Shown: positions 26,872 through 37,785, counted from the first letter of the stretch. The stretch: DNA of 64,000 nt from Cellvibrio sp. pealriver (GCF_001183545.1 NZ_KQ236688.1:2323149-2387148), one strand, 5' to 3'. The notes: generated by a model not told the origin, from the letters alone. A program made the numbers and translations.

Positions 26872-27831
26872 ATGAAAACATTTCTGGTTCAAACGCTTTT
26901 TTTCACCATCGCCATCCTGCTCACCGCTTGCAGTGACCGCAATACCAACCTCGCACTGGGTACGCTGGAACGCGACCGGGTCGTACTCAAAGCGACCGCA
27001 GCAGAAATCATCACCCAACTCCCCATTGCCGAAGGCAGCGATGTAAAAGCGGGCGATCTATTGCTGCAACTGGATGATCGCCGCCAGCAGGCGCTAGTTG
27101 CCAAGGCCGAGGCCAACCTCGCCAGCGCGCAGGCCAACCTCACCAAACTGCAAAACGGCGCGCGCCCGGAAGATATTGCGGCGGCTCGCTCACAAGTCAA
27201 AGGCGCAGAGGCACAACTGATCGAAGCGCAAAAAACCTTTGCCCGCGCTGAAACACTGGTTAGTAAAAAGCTCGCTGGTGCCGCTGAGCTGGATAGCGCC
27301 CGCGCCAAACGCGATTCAGCGCAAGCCAATCTGGATAAATCTCACGAAAACTTATCGCTGCTCACTAACGGCACCCGCGAAGAGGACTTGCAGCAAGCCG
27401 AAGCACAAGTTGCGCTCGCCAAGGCCGCACTGGAGTTGGAGCAATACAATTTGAGCGAACTGAGCATTCGCGCCACTGGCGATGCGCGGCTGGATCACCT
27501 GCCCAAGCACCTGGGCGAGCGCACCAGCGTCGGTGAAGCGGTGGCGACCCTACTCGATAAACATGCGCCCTACGCGCGAATTTATGTCCCTGAAACCCAT
27601 CGCCTGAAACTGAGCGCGGGGCAGGAATTGGTGATCCATGTGGATGGACTGGATCAACCGCAAACCGGCAAGCTGCGCTGGATCTCGCAAGACCCGGCGT
27701 TTACGCCCTACTTCGCGCTCAACTCCACAGATCGCGCTCGCCTTGTCTATTTAGCGGAAGTGCAATTGCCCGACTCAGCGGCCAATTTACCCAGCGGCTT
27801 GCCCGTGCAGGTTGAGTTGCCTCATGACTGA
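26872..27831 (+). CDS. HlyD/YbhG-like membrane fusion lipoprotein
   Basis: A 319-residue periplasmic adaptor. The signal peptide ends in lipobox LLTAC, so it is lipid-anchored, not membrane-spanning. It shows the first half of a lipoyl-like domain, then two long heptad-rich helices (about residues 70-190) with NGARPEDIAAARSQV and NGTREEDLQQAEAQV repeats, and a barrel domain. It overlaps the ABC ATPase gene by 8 bases, and the permease gene follows with an ATGA overlap. The three form a tripartite exporter lacking its own outer-membrane channel here, as in the YbhGFSR system. Confidence 0.88.
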   Translation: MKTFLVQTLFFTIAILLTACSDRNTNLALGTLERDRVVLKATAAEIITQLPIAEGSDVKAGDLLLQLDDRRQQALVAKAEANLASAQANLTKLQNGARPEDIAAARSQVKGAEAQLIEAQKTFARAETLVSKKLAGAAELDSARAKRDSAQANLDKSHENLSLLTNGTREEDLQQAEAQVALAKAALELEQYNLSELSIRATGDARLDHLPKHLGERTSVGEAVATLLDKHAPYARIYVPETHRLKLSAGQELVIHVDGLDQPQTGKLRWISQDPAFTPYFALNSTDRARLVYLAEVQLPDSAANLPSGLPVQVELPHD

Positions 27832-28798
27832 TACAGCGATGACTGATGCCACGAATCAGTGGGCGATAGAAACACGCGGCATGACCCGCCGCTTTGGCGA
27901 TTTTGTCGCGGTGGATTCGCTCGATTTGCGCATCCCCCATAAAACGATTTACGGCTTCCTCGGCCCCAACGGCTGCGGTAAATCCACCAGTATGCGTTTA
28001 ATCACCGGCCTGCTCACCCCCAGTGCGGGCAGGATTCGTGTATTGGGTATGGATATTCCCGCGCAAGCGGAATTGCTGCGCCGTCGCCTCGGTTATATGA
28101 CGCAAAAGTTTTCGCTCTACGACGATTTAACCGTGCAGGAAAACCTGCGCTTTATGGCGCAGATTTACAATTTGGAAAGCCGCAGCGTGAAACAGCTGAT
28201 CGACAGCCAGCTCAGCCGCTATCAATTGGATGAGCGCAAAACACGTCTGGCCGGTTCGCTTAGCGGTGGACAACGCCAGCGGTTGGCACTCGCCGCAGCC
28301 ACTCTGCATCAGCCGGAATTATTGATTCTGGATGAGCCCACCTCCGCCGTAGACCCGGAAAACCGGCGCGACTTTTGGGAGAAGTTATTTGACCTCTGCG
28401 ATAGCGGCACCACCATTCTGGTTTCCACCCATTACATGGACGAAGCCGAGCGCTGCCATGGTTTGGCGATTATGGAGGGCGGGGTAAAACGCGCCGATGG
28501 TTCACCCGCACAACTGATGCGCGAACTGGGTGCCAGGGTGGTGGAGATAGACGGCGAAAATTTGCGCCAGCTCAAACAGCAATTGGGCGAGCTGCCGGAA
28601 GTCGTCTCCACTGCGCAACAGGGCACGCATTTGCGCGTACTTATCAAAGAATCTATTGATGAACCGGAAAACTGGTTGCGCAGCGTGCATCCGACATTGG
28701 TCGCCAATCGCCAGATACATGCGGTGCGGCCAAGCCTTGAAGATGTGTTTGTCCACTGCACCGGCAGCAACGCTGATGGACAAGGGGCTCGTCAATGA
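27824..28798 (+). CDS. ABC transporter ATP-binding protein, YbhF-like
   Basis: A 324-residue ATPase. Walker A is GPNGCGKST near residue 50, the signature LSGGQRQRLALA is near residue 145-156, and Walker B LLILDEPTSAVDP and the H-loop STHYMDEAE follow. The C-terminal 90 residues form a regulatory extension of the type seen in drug and antibiotic exporters. E. coli YbhF has two such domains; this one has a single domain. It pairs with the downstream ABC-2 permease. The start at ATG 27824 overlaps the adaptor stop; the alternative at 27839 would lose five residues. Confidence 0.9.
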   Translation: MTDTAMTDATNQWAIETRGMTRRFGDFVAVDSLDLRIPHKTIYGFLGPNGCGKSTSMRLITGLLTPSAGRIRVLGMDIPAQAELLRRRLGYMTQKFSLYDDLTVQENLRFMAQIYNLESRSVKQLIDSQLSRYQLDERKTRLAGSLSGGQRQRLALAAATLHQPELLILDEPTSAVDPENRRDFWEKLFDLCDSGTTILVSTHYMDEAERCHGLAIMEGGVKRADGSPAQLMRELGARVVEIDGENLRQLKQQLGELPEVVSTAQQGTHLRVLIKESIDEPENWLRSVHPTLVANRQIHAVRPSLEDVFVHCTGSNADGQGARQ

Positions 28799-29904
28799 AT
28801 GCCTTCAGCCAAAGTCTGCAACGCATAGGCGCAATCGTCTTTAAGGAGCTGCGCCAGCTCACGCGCGACCGCCCCACTTTTGGCATGGTGGTGATGGTGC
28901 CGCTGATCCAACTCTTGTTATTTGGTTTTGCGATCAACACTAACGTGCGCGACTTACCGGTGGGCGTGGTGGATTTAAGCCACACCCAAACGGCGCGGGC
29001 GCTGATTAGCGACCTTACCGCCACTCAGGTGGTGAGCGTTACCGAAACCTATCAAACGCCCGCGCTGGCGGAGGATGCAATTCGCCGTGGCCATGTACAC
29101 GCGGTGCTGGTGATTCCCGAGGATTTTGGCCAGCGCTTGCAAGACCAACGCCCCATCGCCCAGTGGCTGATTGACGGCTCGGATACCATGGTCAGCAACG
29201 CCCTGCTCGCCCTGCAACAAATGCCTTTTGCCAGCGGCTTTGAGGCGCAGCCCATCGCACGTAAAAATACGTTTGAAATCGCACTCTTTTTTAACCCGGA
29301 GCGGCGCTCGGCAGTGAACATTGTGCCGGGGCTGGTGGCGATTGTGCTCACTATGACCATGGTGATGTTCACCTCGGCAGCGCTGGTGCGCGAACGCGAG
29401 CGCGGCAACCTGGAATTGCTGATCACCACACCGGTGCGCTCCAGCGAAATTATGATTGGCAAAATCGTGCCCTATATTTTTGTCGGCTTGATCCAGGTCG
29501 CGATTATTCTCGGCCTCGGCCATTTGATTTTTGATGTACCGATTAATGGCCGGTTAGATCAGCTGGTGCTCGGCGTATTTGCGTTTATCAGCGCCAGCCT
29601 CACGCTCGGTTTGCTGGTTTCTACCATCGCCAAAACCCAATTGCAGGCGATGCAGCTCACGGTGTTTTTGCTGATTCCATCGATACTACTTTCCGGCTTT
29701 ATGTTCCCCTACGAAGGCATGCCCGAAGCGGCACAGTGGATTGCCGAGGCACTGCCTGCAACTCACTTTATTCGCATGGTGCGCGCAATTGTCTTGCGCG
29801 GCGCAACACTGGAAGATTTACAGCCAGATTTGTGGTGGCTTATTGGCTTTACGGTTCTGGGCGTCATTGCCGCCGCCAGCCGATTCAAGAAACGGTTGGA
29901 TTAA
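28795..29904 (+). CDS. ABC-2 type permease
   Basis: A 369-residue membrane protein of the ABC-2 family (YbhS/YbhR type). It has one N-terminal membrane segment, a long periplasmic domain (about residues 60-180) and five membrane segments in the C-terminal part. A RERERGNLELLITTPVRSSEIMIGK block lies between the second and third segments. It overlaps the ATPase gene by ATGA. The transporter probably exports a hydrophobic drug or lipid-like compound. Only one permease gene is present here, whereas ybhS-ybhR has two; it probably forms a homodimer. Confidence 0.88.
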   Translation: MNAFSQSLQRIGAIVFKELRQLTRDRPTFGMVVMVPLIQLLLFGFAINTNVRDLPVGVVDLSHTQTARALISDLTATQVVSVTETYQTPALAEDAIRRGHVHAVLVIPEDFGQRLQDQRPIAQWLIDGSDTMVSNALLALQQMPFASGFEAQPIARKNTFEIALFFNPERRSAVNIVPGLVAIVLTMTMVMFTSAALVRERERGNLELLITTPVRSSEIMIGKIVPYIFVGLIQVAIILGLGHLIFDVPINGRLDQLVLGVFAFISASLTLGLLVSTIAKTQLQAMQLTVFLLIPSILLSGFMFPYEGMPEAAQWIAEALPATHFIRMVRAIVLRGATLEDLQPDLWWLIGFTVLGVIAAASRFKKRLD

Positions 29905-29939
29905 CTTCAACTCACACTTTTTTACGTTTGGGGCGTGTC

Positions 29940-29976
29940 GATAAAAGCCTAGCGCGCAATTCAATAGGCTTTTATC
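29940..29976. terminator. Inverted repeat after the exporter operon
   Basis: GATAAAAGCCTA at 29940-29951 pairs with TAGGCTTTTATC at 29965-29976. The A+T-rich arms and T-tract in the right arm are compatible with a terminator, but there is no extended T-run after it. Confidence 0.5.
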
Positions 29977-30086
29977 ACCAGCTTGGCGTTATCATAGCCA
30001 CTCATTTAATGACGCTAATGCTGCCGCGAATCGCTCATTTTGCACGCGACTGTTGCTTGGGCAGTAATTGATCACCCGGAGTTTTT

Positions 30087-31400
30087 ATGAATTCTATGCG
30101 TAACCTGTTATCGGCTATTTGCTGTATGAGCCTGCTCTCTTGCGCGCAAACACCCGCAACACAGCATCAAACCGAACAACAACCTGCTGCCAAAACGGCA
30201 GAAAAAAATACACCCACTGCATCCATCAATACGGCAGCAGCTTCACCACTCAAGACTGCCGCGCCCATGATTTCCAACGCGGATTTTTCCGCTTGCTTGA
30301 AAACATTTTCAGCCAAAGCAAAAAGCGAAGGCATTTCCGACAACATCATCCGCACCGGTTTGGGCAACGCCAAACTCAATAAACGCGTGTTGGAATTGGA
30401 TCGCCAACAACCGGAATTTACTGCGACCTTTGCTGATTATTTTAATCGCCGCGTCACTGCACAACGGGTCGCGCAAGGCCGTGAGCTGTGGAAAAAACAC
30501 AGCGCATTACTGAACCACGTTGAACAGGAATACGGCGTGCCCGCGCCTTACTTGCTGGCATTTTGGGGATTGGAAACCAACTTTGGCAGCTACTACGGCA
30601 ACATCCCTGTTGTCGATTCACTCGCTACACTCGCGTGTGATCCAAGACGCAGCGAATTTTTTACCATCGAATTAATTAATGCACTGCGCATTTTGGATAA
30701 AGGCGATATAGCGCCAAACAAAATGGTAGGTTCCTGGGCAGGTGCAATGGGCAACTTCCAATTTATGCCATCCGCCTATTTAAAAAATGCGGTGGATTTT
30801 GATGGGGACAACAAACGCGATTTGTGGAACAGCAAATCCGATGCATTCGCCTCTGCTGCGTATTTCTTAAAAAGTCTGGGATGGAATAACGATACCCGCT
30901 GGGGACGCGAAGTAAAATTGCCGCGCAATTTTCCGTTTATGGAAGCCGGTTTGAAAAATCACAAATCCATTGCCGAGTGGAGCAAATTGGGCGTAATGCG
31001 CGCCGACAATACACCACTCCCGGCAGCGGAAATAACTGCATCATTACTGGTGCCTGCAGGCCACCAAGGTCCGGCATTTTTAGTGTACGACAACTTCAAT
31101 GTCATCATGCGCTGGAACCGTTCGGAATTTTATGCGATTGCAGTTGGGCAGCTGGCCGATCAAATTGCCGGGGGCGGAAAATTAATGCAACCACCGCCCA
31201 CCGATGCACCGCGCTTACATCGCCAACAAGTCATTCAACTGCAAGAAACACTTAACCAAAAAGGTATTGATGCCGGAAAACCCGACGGTATTTTTGGCCC
31301 CGGCACTCGCCGTGCGCTCAGTGAATTCCAACATCAGCAAGGCATGATCGCCGATGGTTTTCCCAATCGCAAAACACTCGATCTATTAGGCATTCATTAA
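30087..31400 (+). CDS. MltB-family lytic transglycosylase with peptidoglycan-binding domain
   Basis: A 437-residue lipoprotein (lipobox LLSC near residue 18). After a low-complexity linker, residues about 68-365 form the SLT domain, with the catalytic Glu in the WGLETNFGSYYG motif and the later MGNFQFMPSAY and FDGDNKRDLW segments. A C-terminal peptidoglycan-binding domain (about 375-437) carries DGIFGPGTRRAL. It cleaves the glycan strand of murein to 1,6-anhydro products at the outer-membrane inner face. A 182-base spacer with an inverted repeat separates it from the exporter. Confidence 0.9.
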   Translation: MNSMRNLLSAICCMSLLSCAQTPATQHQTEQQPAAKTAEKNTPTASINTAAASPLKTAAPMISNADFSACLKTFSAKAKSEGISDNIIRTGLGNAKLNKRVLELDRQQPEFTATFADYFNRRVTAQRVAQGRELWKKHSALLNHVEQEYGVPAPYLLAFWGLETNFGSYYGNIPVVDSLATLACDPRRSEFFTIELINALRILDKGDIAPNKMVGSWAGAMGNFQFMPSAYLKNAVDFDGDNKRDLWNSKSDAFASAAYFLKSLGWNNDTRWGREVKLPRNFPFMEAGLKNHKSIAEWSKLGVMRADNTPLPAAEITASLLVPAGHQGPAFLVYDNFNVIMRWNRSEFYAIAVGQLADQIAGGGKLMQPPPTDAPRLHRQQVIQLQETLNQKGIDAGKPDGIFGPGTRRALSEFQHQQGMIADGFPNRKTLDLLGIH

Positions 31401-31432
31401 TTCTGTAACCAGACCGTTTATTCACAACATCG

Positions 31433-31453
31433 CTTGCCGATTGCATCGGCAAG
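31433..31453. promoter_or_regulatory. Perfect 9-base hairpin ahead of cysK
   Basis: CTTGCCGAT at 31433-31441 pairs with ATCGGCAAG at 31445-31453, with a three-base loop. It lies 21 bases before the cysK ATG and just ahead of GAAGGA; it may end the upstream transcript or shape the cysK leader. Confidence 0.45.
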
Positions 31454-31474
31454 TATCACAAGAAGGATATTCAC

Positions 31475-32386
31475 ATGAAAGTCGATAATATTTTGCAAAC
31501 CATTGGTAATACCCCGCACGTCCGCATCAATCATTTATTCCGCAATGACATTGAAGTGTGGATGAAGGTGGAACGTTTTAATCCCGGCTCCAGCATTAAA
31601 GACCGTATCGCGCTCGCGATGATTGAAGATGCCGAAGCAAAAGGCTTGATCAACAAAGACACCGTCATTATCGAGCCGACATCGGGTAACACCGGTATTG
31701 GCCTTGCGCTGGTGTGCGCGGTAAAAGGGTATCGCCTTATTCTCACCATGCCGGAATCCATGTCAGTTGAACGACGCAAAAATATGAAAGCGTTAGGCGC
31801 TGAACTGGTGCTGACACCAAAAGAATTGGGCATGGGTGGCTGTATCGCCAAAGCCAATGAATTACTCGCCGAAAATCCCAACAGCTGGATGCCACAACAA
31901 TTCAACAACCCCGCCAACGTGGAAGTTCACCGCAACACTACCGCACAAGAAATTCTTGCGGATTTCCCCGAAGGTATTGATTACATGATCACCGGTGTCG
32001 GCACCGGCGGCCACATCACCGGCTGTAGTGAAGCATTGAAAGAAAAATTCCCGCACTTAAAAACCTTTGCGGTAGAACCGGAAAAATCCCCGGTGATCAG
32101 TGGCGGCCAAAAAGGCTTGCACCGTTTGCAAGGTATTGGGGCCGGATTTATTCCGCAAGTGTTAAACAAAGAAACGCTGGACGGCACAGTACTGGTCAGC
32201 GAAGAAGCCTCGTTTGAAATGGCTCGCCAATGCGCCTTAAAAGAAGGGATTTTTGTGGGTATTTCCTCCGGGGCGACGCTTGCCGCTGTCGCACAAAAAC
32301 AAGCAGAGATGAAACCCGGCAGCCGCGTGATTATTTTCAGTTACGATACCGGCGAGCGCTATTTATCGATTGAAGATTTGTTTTGA
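31475..32386 (+). CDS. cysK: Cysteine synthase A
   Basis: A 303-residue pyridoxal-phosphate enzyme that replaces the acetyl group of O-acetylserine with sulfide to give cysteine. The lysine that binds the cofactor is in the SSIKDRIAL motif near residue 42, the substrate loop TSGNTG is near residue 70, and the [10 protein letters not shown] phosphate-binding loop is near residue 175. The length is close to the family norm of about 310-323. AAGGA precedes the ATG. A strong terminator follows, so it is probably monocistronic. Confidence 0.93.
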   Translation: MKVDNILQTIGNTPHVRINHLFRNDIEVWMKVERFNPGSSIKDRIALAMIEDAEAKGLINKDTVIIEPTSGNTGIGLALVCAVKGYRLILTMPESMSVERRKNMKALGAELVLTPKELGMGGCIAKANELLAENPNSWMPQQFNNPANVEVHRNTTAQEILADFPEGIDYMITGVGTGGHITGCSEALKEKFPHLKTFAVEPEKSPVISGGQKGLHRLQGIGAGFIPQVLNKETLDGTVLVSEEASFEMARQCALKEGIFVGISSGATLAAVAQKQAEMKPGSRVIIFSYDTGERYLSIEDLF

Positions 32387-32406
32387 TAACACGTGTAAAC
32401 GCAAAA

Positions 32407-32438
32407 CAAAAAGGGCGCAATTACTTGCGCCCTTTTTG
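32407..32438. terminator. Terminator between cysK and the GH51 gene
   Basis: CAAAAAGGGCGCAA pairs with TTGCGCCCTTTTTG around TTAC. The convergent genes cysK and GH51 both point toward it, so it probably acts both ways. Confidence 0.92.
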
Positions 32439-32477
32439 TTTCTACCAGTTTTTATTTAAAGCACTATTTACTCTGCA

Positions 32478-34031
32478 TTACTCTACCGCAACCACCACAA
32501 CCGATTTAGCAGGCAGTGATAATGCGAGCTTGCCATTTTCTGCTTTTGCAGAATAAGCGGCAGGTTTAATCGCATCTGGTTTTGCAAATGTATTGTGTGT
32601 ATCCATCGCTGCGGCGGTCAGTATTTCTCCGTTAACACTTTTCATGTTTACGCCCGCAAGGCTTACATTCACGGTTTCCGCTTTGTTCGGATTGGCGTTA
32701 ACCAGCGCGATATAAATTTTGCCATCTTTAGCGCGCGCAGCTGTTGCACTCACCGCAGGAATAGATGCATCACCCAAGGTGTATTTGGGTACATCTTTTA
32801 ATTCCAGAGGCAAGCTGGTTGCATCCTGGAAGGGCTTGTACATTTTGAACACGTGATAGGTCGGAGTCAGGATCATTTTTTCCTTATCGGTCAAAATCAT
32901 CGCCTGCAATACGTTAACCATTTGCGCAATGATACTCATGTGCACACGGTCGGCGTGTTTGTGGAAAATATTGAAGTTGAGCGCCGCTACGATTGCATCG
33001 CGCATGGTGTTTTGTTGGTAAAGGAAACCAGGATCGTCATCACCGGTTACGTCGTACCATGTACCCCATTCATCCACATAAAAACCAACTTTTTTCTCGG
33101 GATCATTTTTATCCATCACTTTTTTGTTGTTGACAATGAACTGATCCATTTTCAACGTGTTAACCATGGTGGACATCCACTCTTTTTCCGGGAAGCCGGT
33201 GGCTGCGCCTTTTACTGTCCAATCGCCGGTTGGCAAGGTGTAGTAGTGGAAGCTCACCGCATCCATACGCAATGCCCAATTCGGTTTTACGTTGGCAGTG
33301 AGGTGATCTGCCCAGCTGGTGTCCTCGGTGTGACCACCGCTCGCAATTAAAATAGGCGTGTTGTCTTTTGGTGTTTTGAGGAAGCTGGCGTACTGCTTGT
33401 ACAGATGCGTGTAGAACTCGGGCGTCATGTTGCCGCCACAACCCCAGGCTTCGTTACCAATCGCAAAATAGTGTACGCGGAAGGGTTTATCGCGGCCGTT
33501 TTTGCGGCGCAGCTCGGCCAGCGTGGATTTACTGTCTGACGTCATATACTCCAGCCACTCTGCCATCTCTTGCGGAGTACCGGTGCCCAAATTGCCGTTC
33601 ACATAGGCTTCTGCACCCAGCATTTCAACCAGGTCAAAGAACTCATGCGTACCTACAGCGTTATCTTCTATCACGCCACCCCAGTTGGTATTCACACGTG
33701 CCGGGCGCTTATCGCGCGGGCCAATGCCTTCGCGCCAGTGATATTCATCGGCGAAACAACCGCCAGGCCAACGCACTAGCGGCACCTGCAATTCTTTCAG
33801 CGCACCCACAACATCATTACGCCAGCCTTTGGTATTGGGGATTTTGGATTTGGGGCCGACCCAAATGCCTTCGTATATACCGCGCCCAAGGTGCTCAGCA
33901 AATTGGCCATAGATATTTTTATTAATGACAGGACCGGGCTTGGTGGTGTCTACACTCACTTGGGTATTGGCAAACACCAGCGACGAGGCACACAGGCCTA
34001 TAGCGGCGGCAAGCGGCTTGATGAAACGCAT
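32478..34031 (-). CDS. GH51 alpha-L-arabinofuranosidase, exported
   Basis: A 517-residue enzyme with a signal peptide (about residues 1-21, ending VFA). The catalytic core shows the GH51 motifs: acid/base Glu194 in YFAIGNEAWG and nucleophile Glu321 in FYVDEWGTWY, with the RWPGGCFADEYHW block near residue 87. It removes alpha-L-arabinofuranose from arabinan and arabinoxylan side chains. It resembles the secreted GH51 arabinofuranosidases of Cellvibrio (from memory). The start at 34031 follows GGAGAACC; an upstream start at 34088 has no support. Downstream, the sugar uptake and oxidation genes fit the released pentose. Confidence 0.92.
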   Translation of the reverse strand: MRFIKPLAAAIGLCASSLVFANTQVSVDTTKPGPVINKNIYGQFAEHLGRGIYEGIWVGPKSKIPNTKGWRNDVVGALKELQVPLVRWPGGCFADEYHWREGIGPRDKRPARVNTNWGGVIEDNAVGTHEFFDLVEMLGAEAYVNGNLGTGTPQEMAEWLEYMTSDSKSTLAELRRKNGRDKPFRVHYFAIGNEAWGCGGNMTPEFYTHLYKQYASFLKTPKDNTPILIASGGHTEDTSWADHLTANVKPNWALRMDAVSFHYYTLPTGDWTVKGAATGFPEKEWMSTMVNTLKMDQFIVNNKKVMDKNDPEKKVGFYVDEWGTWYDVTGDDDPGFLYQQNTMRDAIVAALNFNIFHKHADRVHMSIIAQMVNVLQAMILTDKEKMILTPTYHVFKMYKPFQDATSLPLELKDVPKYTLGDASIPAVSATAARAKDGKIYIALVNANPNKAETVNVSLAGVNMKSVNGEILTAAAMDTHNTFAKPDAIKPAAYSAKAENGKLALSLPAKSVVVVAVE

Positions 34032-34205
34032 AGAAGGTTCTCCATTGTTTGTATTTATCGTTAACTTCAGGCGATAAAGGATAATCATGACATCATCATA
34101 TTGTCATACAAGTTAACCTAATTTTACCCACTCATCGAATTGCTGCCAGCATCTGTCAGGATTTTCATCTTCCTGAGTCCAACCCTAGCTGTCATTTTGC
34201 AAGCA

Positions 34206-34221
34206 CTGTGTTTAAATACAG
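34206..34221. promoter_or_regulatory. LexA-type SOS box before dinB
   Basis: CTGTGTTTAAATACAG fits CTGT-N8-ACAG exactly, with the A+T-rich centre of the gammaproteobacterial SOS box. It ends 25 bases ahead of the dinB ATG and so predicts LexA control. Confidence 0.8.
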
Positions 34222-34246
34222 TATCGATTCAATATTGACCTGCCCC

Positions 34247-35401
34247 ATGCGTAAAATTATCCATCTGGATGCCGACTGTTTTTTTGCAGCGATTGAAATG
34301 CGCGATGACCCTTCGCTGCTCAATCGCCCGATTGCCGTGGGCGGCCGCAGCGAAAGCCGCGGGGTTATTTCTACCTGCAATTACGAAGCGCGAAAGTTCG
34401 GTGTACGCTCCGCCATGCCAAGCAGCCACGCCAAGCGCCTCTGCCCGGATTTAATTTTATTACCCCACCGTATGGACGCGTACCGCGAAGCCTCGCTGCA
34501 GATGCGCAGTATTTTTTACGAATACACCGAATTGGTTGAACCCTTGTCGTTGGATGAAGCTTTTCTGGATGTCAGCGAGTCAGAATTTCATCACGGCAGC
34601 GCCACCTTGATCGCGCAGGAAATTCGCGCGCGCATTCATAAAGAAATCGGGATTACTGTTTCCGCGGGTATCGCACCGAATAAATTTCTCGCCAAAATCG
34701 CCAGCGACTGGAATAAACCCAATGGACAATTTGTTATTACGCCAGCGAAAGTACCTGATTTTGTGGCGCAATTACCGGTTAATAAAATTTATGGTGTAGG
34801 CAAAGCTATGGCGAGTAAATTAGCTGAACTGGCTATTTTTACCTGCAGCGATTTGCATAAATTTTCAGTATTTGAATTAACGCAGCGCTTTGGGCAAATG
34901 GGCGCGCGTTTGTATCACTTGAGCCGCGGCATTGATGAGCGCCCCGTAACCGTTGACCGCCGCCGCAAATCGTTAAGCGTCGAAAATACCTTTGCGCAGG
35001 ATTTGCCCGGCATAACCCAATGCCTGAATGAAATCCCCTCGCTCAGCCAACAACTGGCAATTCGCTTACGGCGAGTCGATGAAGATTACAAAGTGGTAAA
35101 ACTGTTTGTAAAAATAAAATTTTCCGATTTCAGCATCACTACTATTGAGCGCAGTGCCAGCTCGGTATCGCTCGCAGAATTGCAAAGCTTGTGTGCAGAT
35201 GCTTATGAACGCAAAGCAATGCCGGTGCGTTTGCTTGGGGTGGGAGTACGATTTATTGATTTGCGGGAGAATAATCATTTTTTGCAGCTGGAGTTATTTA
35301 ACCCAGAATTTCATGCGCACTATAAGCAACACACAATTCCCGTTCCTGTTTCAAAATACGATTCCGCAGCAGAAATGCCGTTATTGTTATCAGCACAGTA
35401 A
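34247..35401 (+). CDS. dinB: DNA polymerase IV
   Basis: A 384-residue Y-family translesion polymerase. The catalytic acidic residues are in HLDADCFFAA (residues 5-14) and SLDEAFLDV (near residue 100-108), which carry the magnesium ligands. Finger, thumb and little-finger segments follow, with the thumb helix-hairpin-helix in KIYGVGKAMASKLAEL. It extends damaged DNA during the SOS response, and a LexA box lies upstream. The ATG at 34247 is preferred because it begins the family-conserved N-terminus; an ATG at 34208 overlaps the LexA box. Confidence 0.93.
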   Translation: MRKIIHLDADCFFAAIEMRDDPSLLNRPIAVGGRSESRGVISTCNYEARKFGVRSAMPSSHAKRLCPDLILLPHRMDAYREASLQMRSIFYEYTELVEPLSLDEAFLDVSESEFHHGSATLIAQEIRARIHKEIGITVSAGIAPNKFLAKIASDWNKPNGQFVITPAKVPDFVAQLPVNKIYGVGKAMASKLAELAIFTCSDLHKFSVFELTQRFGQMGARLYHLSRGIDERPVTVDRRRKSLSVENTFAQDLPGITQCLNEIPSLSQQLAIRLRRVDEDYKVVKLFVKIKFSDFSITTIERSASSVSLAELQSLCADAYERKAMPVRLLGVGVRFIDLRENNHFLQLELFNPEFHAHYKQHTIPVPVSKYDSAAEMPLLLSAQ

Positions 35402-35406
35402 ACATA

Positions 35407-35433
35407 AAAACGGCCCTCAATGAGGGCCGTTTT
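35407..35433. terminator. Terminator between dinB and the GH26 gene
   Basis: AAAACGGCCCTCA pairs with TGAGGGCCGTTTT around one base. It lies between convergent dinB and GH26. Confidence 0.9.
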
Positions 35434-35452
35434 CATCACACGTTACACACTT

Positions 35453-36805
<1,353 letters not shown>

Positions 36806-36963
36806 TTATCCGGTATTCGCCGCTAACGAAAAGGCAGTGGTCTTTTTTATAAAAATAATGCTGCTGTGTTTTAAACGCGTACAACCGGCGCGCCGAAAGT
36901 CGGGTGCCGGTTGCCAGAAGAGAGGGATTTGTAAATCGCCAGAAGCAAAAAATATGCGTTCCG

Positions 36964-37314
36964 TTATGTAGATTGGTAGCGCACCCGGATTCCCAAATCA
37001 AATGACAAACGCAATTCATCTGCGGTCAGTTCACGCGGGAAAAAGCAGCCGGAAATATGTGCCTGGCAAAAACTGGCTCCCTCTAATTGGGTGGTACGGA
37101 AGTCAATGCCGCGCAAGTCTGCTCCGCGAAAATAGGCATCGCGTAAATCCAATCCGCTTGCATCCAATTCACGCAAATCCAAACCACGGAAATCGCCCCC
37201 GCGTAACATGCCCTCTTTTACTTCTCCACGCGCTTTGCGCTGGTTGAACTCAGCCACGCGCTCTGCTCGCAGCAGTCCGTAATAAGGGTTGTTGTGGATG
37301 ATTGGCTTGGTCAT
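36964..37314 (-). CDS. Pentapeptide-repeat protein
   Basis: A 116-residue cytosolic protein with about nine tandem pentapeptide repeats of A(D/N)LXX type in the middle (for example LDLRELDASGLDLRDAYFRG). These form a right-handed beta-helix. The N-terminal 30 residues and the C-terminal 25 residues are outside the repeat and conserved in a Pseudomonas and Cellvibrio group of unknown role. It is not long enough to be a QnrB- or MfpA-like gyrase mimic. The ATG at 37314 follows GGAG six bases upstream. Confidence 0.75.
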   Translation of the reverse strand: MTKPIIHNNPYYGLLRAERVAEFNQRKARGEVKEGMLRGGDFRGLDLRELDASGLDLRDAYFRGADLRGIDFRTTQLEGASFCQAHISGCFFPRELTADELRLSFDLGIRVRYQST

Positions 37315-37785
37315 AGCAGGCTCCATTTTTGCAAACACTTGAAAGATCAACACTTGCTTTGACTATAGCCCATTGATAAAGATTTGCTTAACCGATTCCA
37401 CCACCGGCAGGATTATACTGTAAACGGTTACATCCGTGTTTAAGAAGTGTAATTCTTCTGTTAAATGCACCTGGAGGGCTGTTGGTATTTTATCTGGCAA
37501 GCGTTACACTTACTGACAAGTTGCAAAATAGCAACGCGCCCAATGTTGAAGGTCATTGTTGTTTATCAATCTAGCCTTTGGGCAGGCAATCCTCGGTCAA
37601 ACTTATTTCAACAGGTCTAGCATCTGATGAGATAACAGTCATCAACCAGTCTCCTTTTCACAAGGTTCAGCGGCTCCAATAATGAGCCAAGCTGTTGACA
37701 TGCGTTGAGCGTTAATTTTTTTCTTGCCATCGCACAGCCTCATGCGGATCTGCTGTGGCTTCGGCATTATTGAGGAATTGTGAGA
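37315..37785. other. 471-base intergenic region before uxaC
   Basis: No gene is seen in this region. It contains a candidate operator TGTAAACGGTTACA at 37419-37432 and a TTGACA at about 37698. Otherwise I see no RNA gene or repeat; it may hold regulatory sites for the uronate cluster. Confidence 0.5.
37419..37432. promoter_or_regulatory. Candidate LacI-family operator
   Basis: TGTAAACGGTTACA: the arms TGTAA and TTACA surround ACGG with a central CG. This matches the general TGTAANCGNTTACA style of LacI-family sites. No LacI regulator is in the window, so the assignment is speculative. Confidence 0.35.

Noticed and set aside
34087-34107. ATGACA and TGTCAT arms upstream of the GH51 gene as an operator
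   Set aside because: Six-base arms with a nine-base spacer are too weak by themselves and no matching regulator is in the window.
36882-36913. CAACCGGC and GCCGGTTG inverted repeat as a terminator of the pentapeptide gene
   Set aside because: The loop is 16 bases and no T-run follows on the minus strand; the support is too thin to list as a feature.
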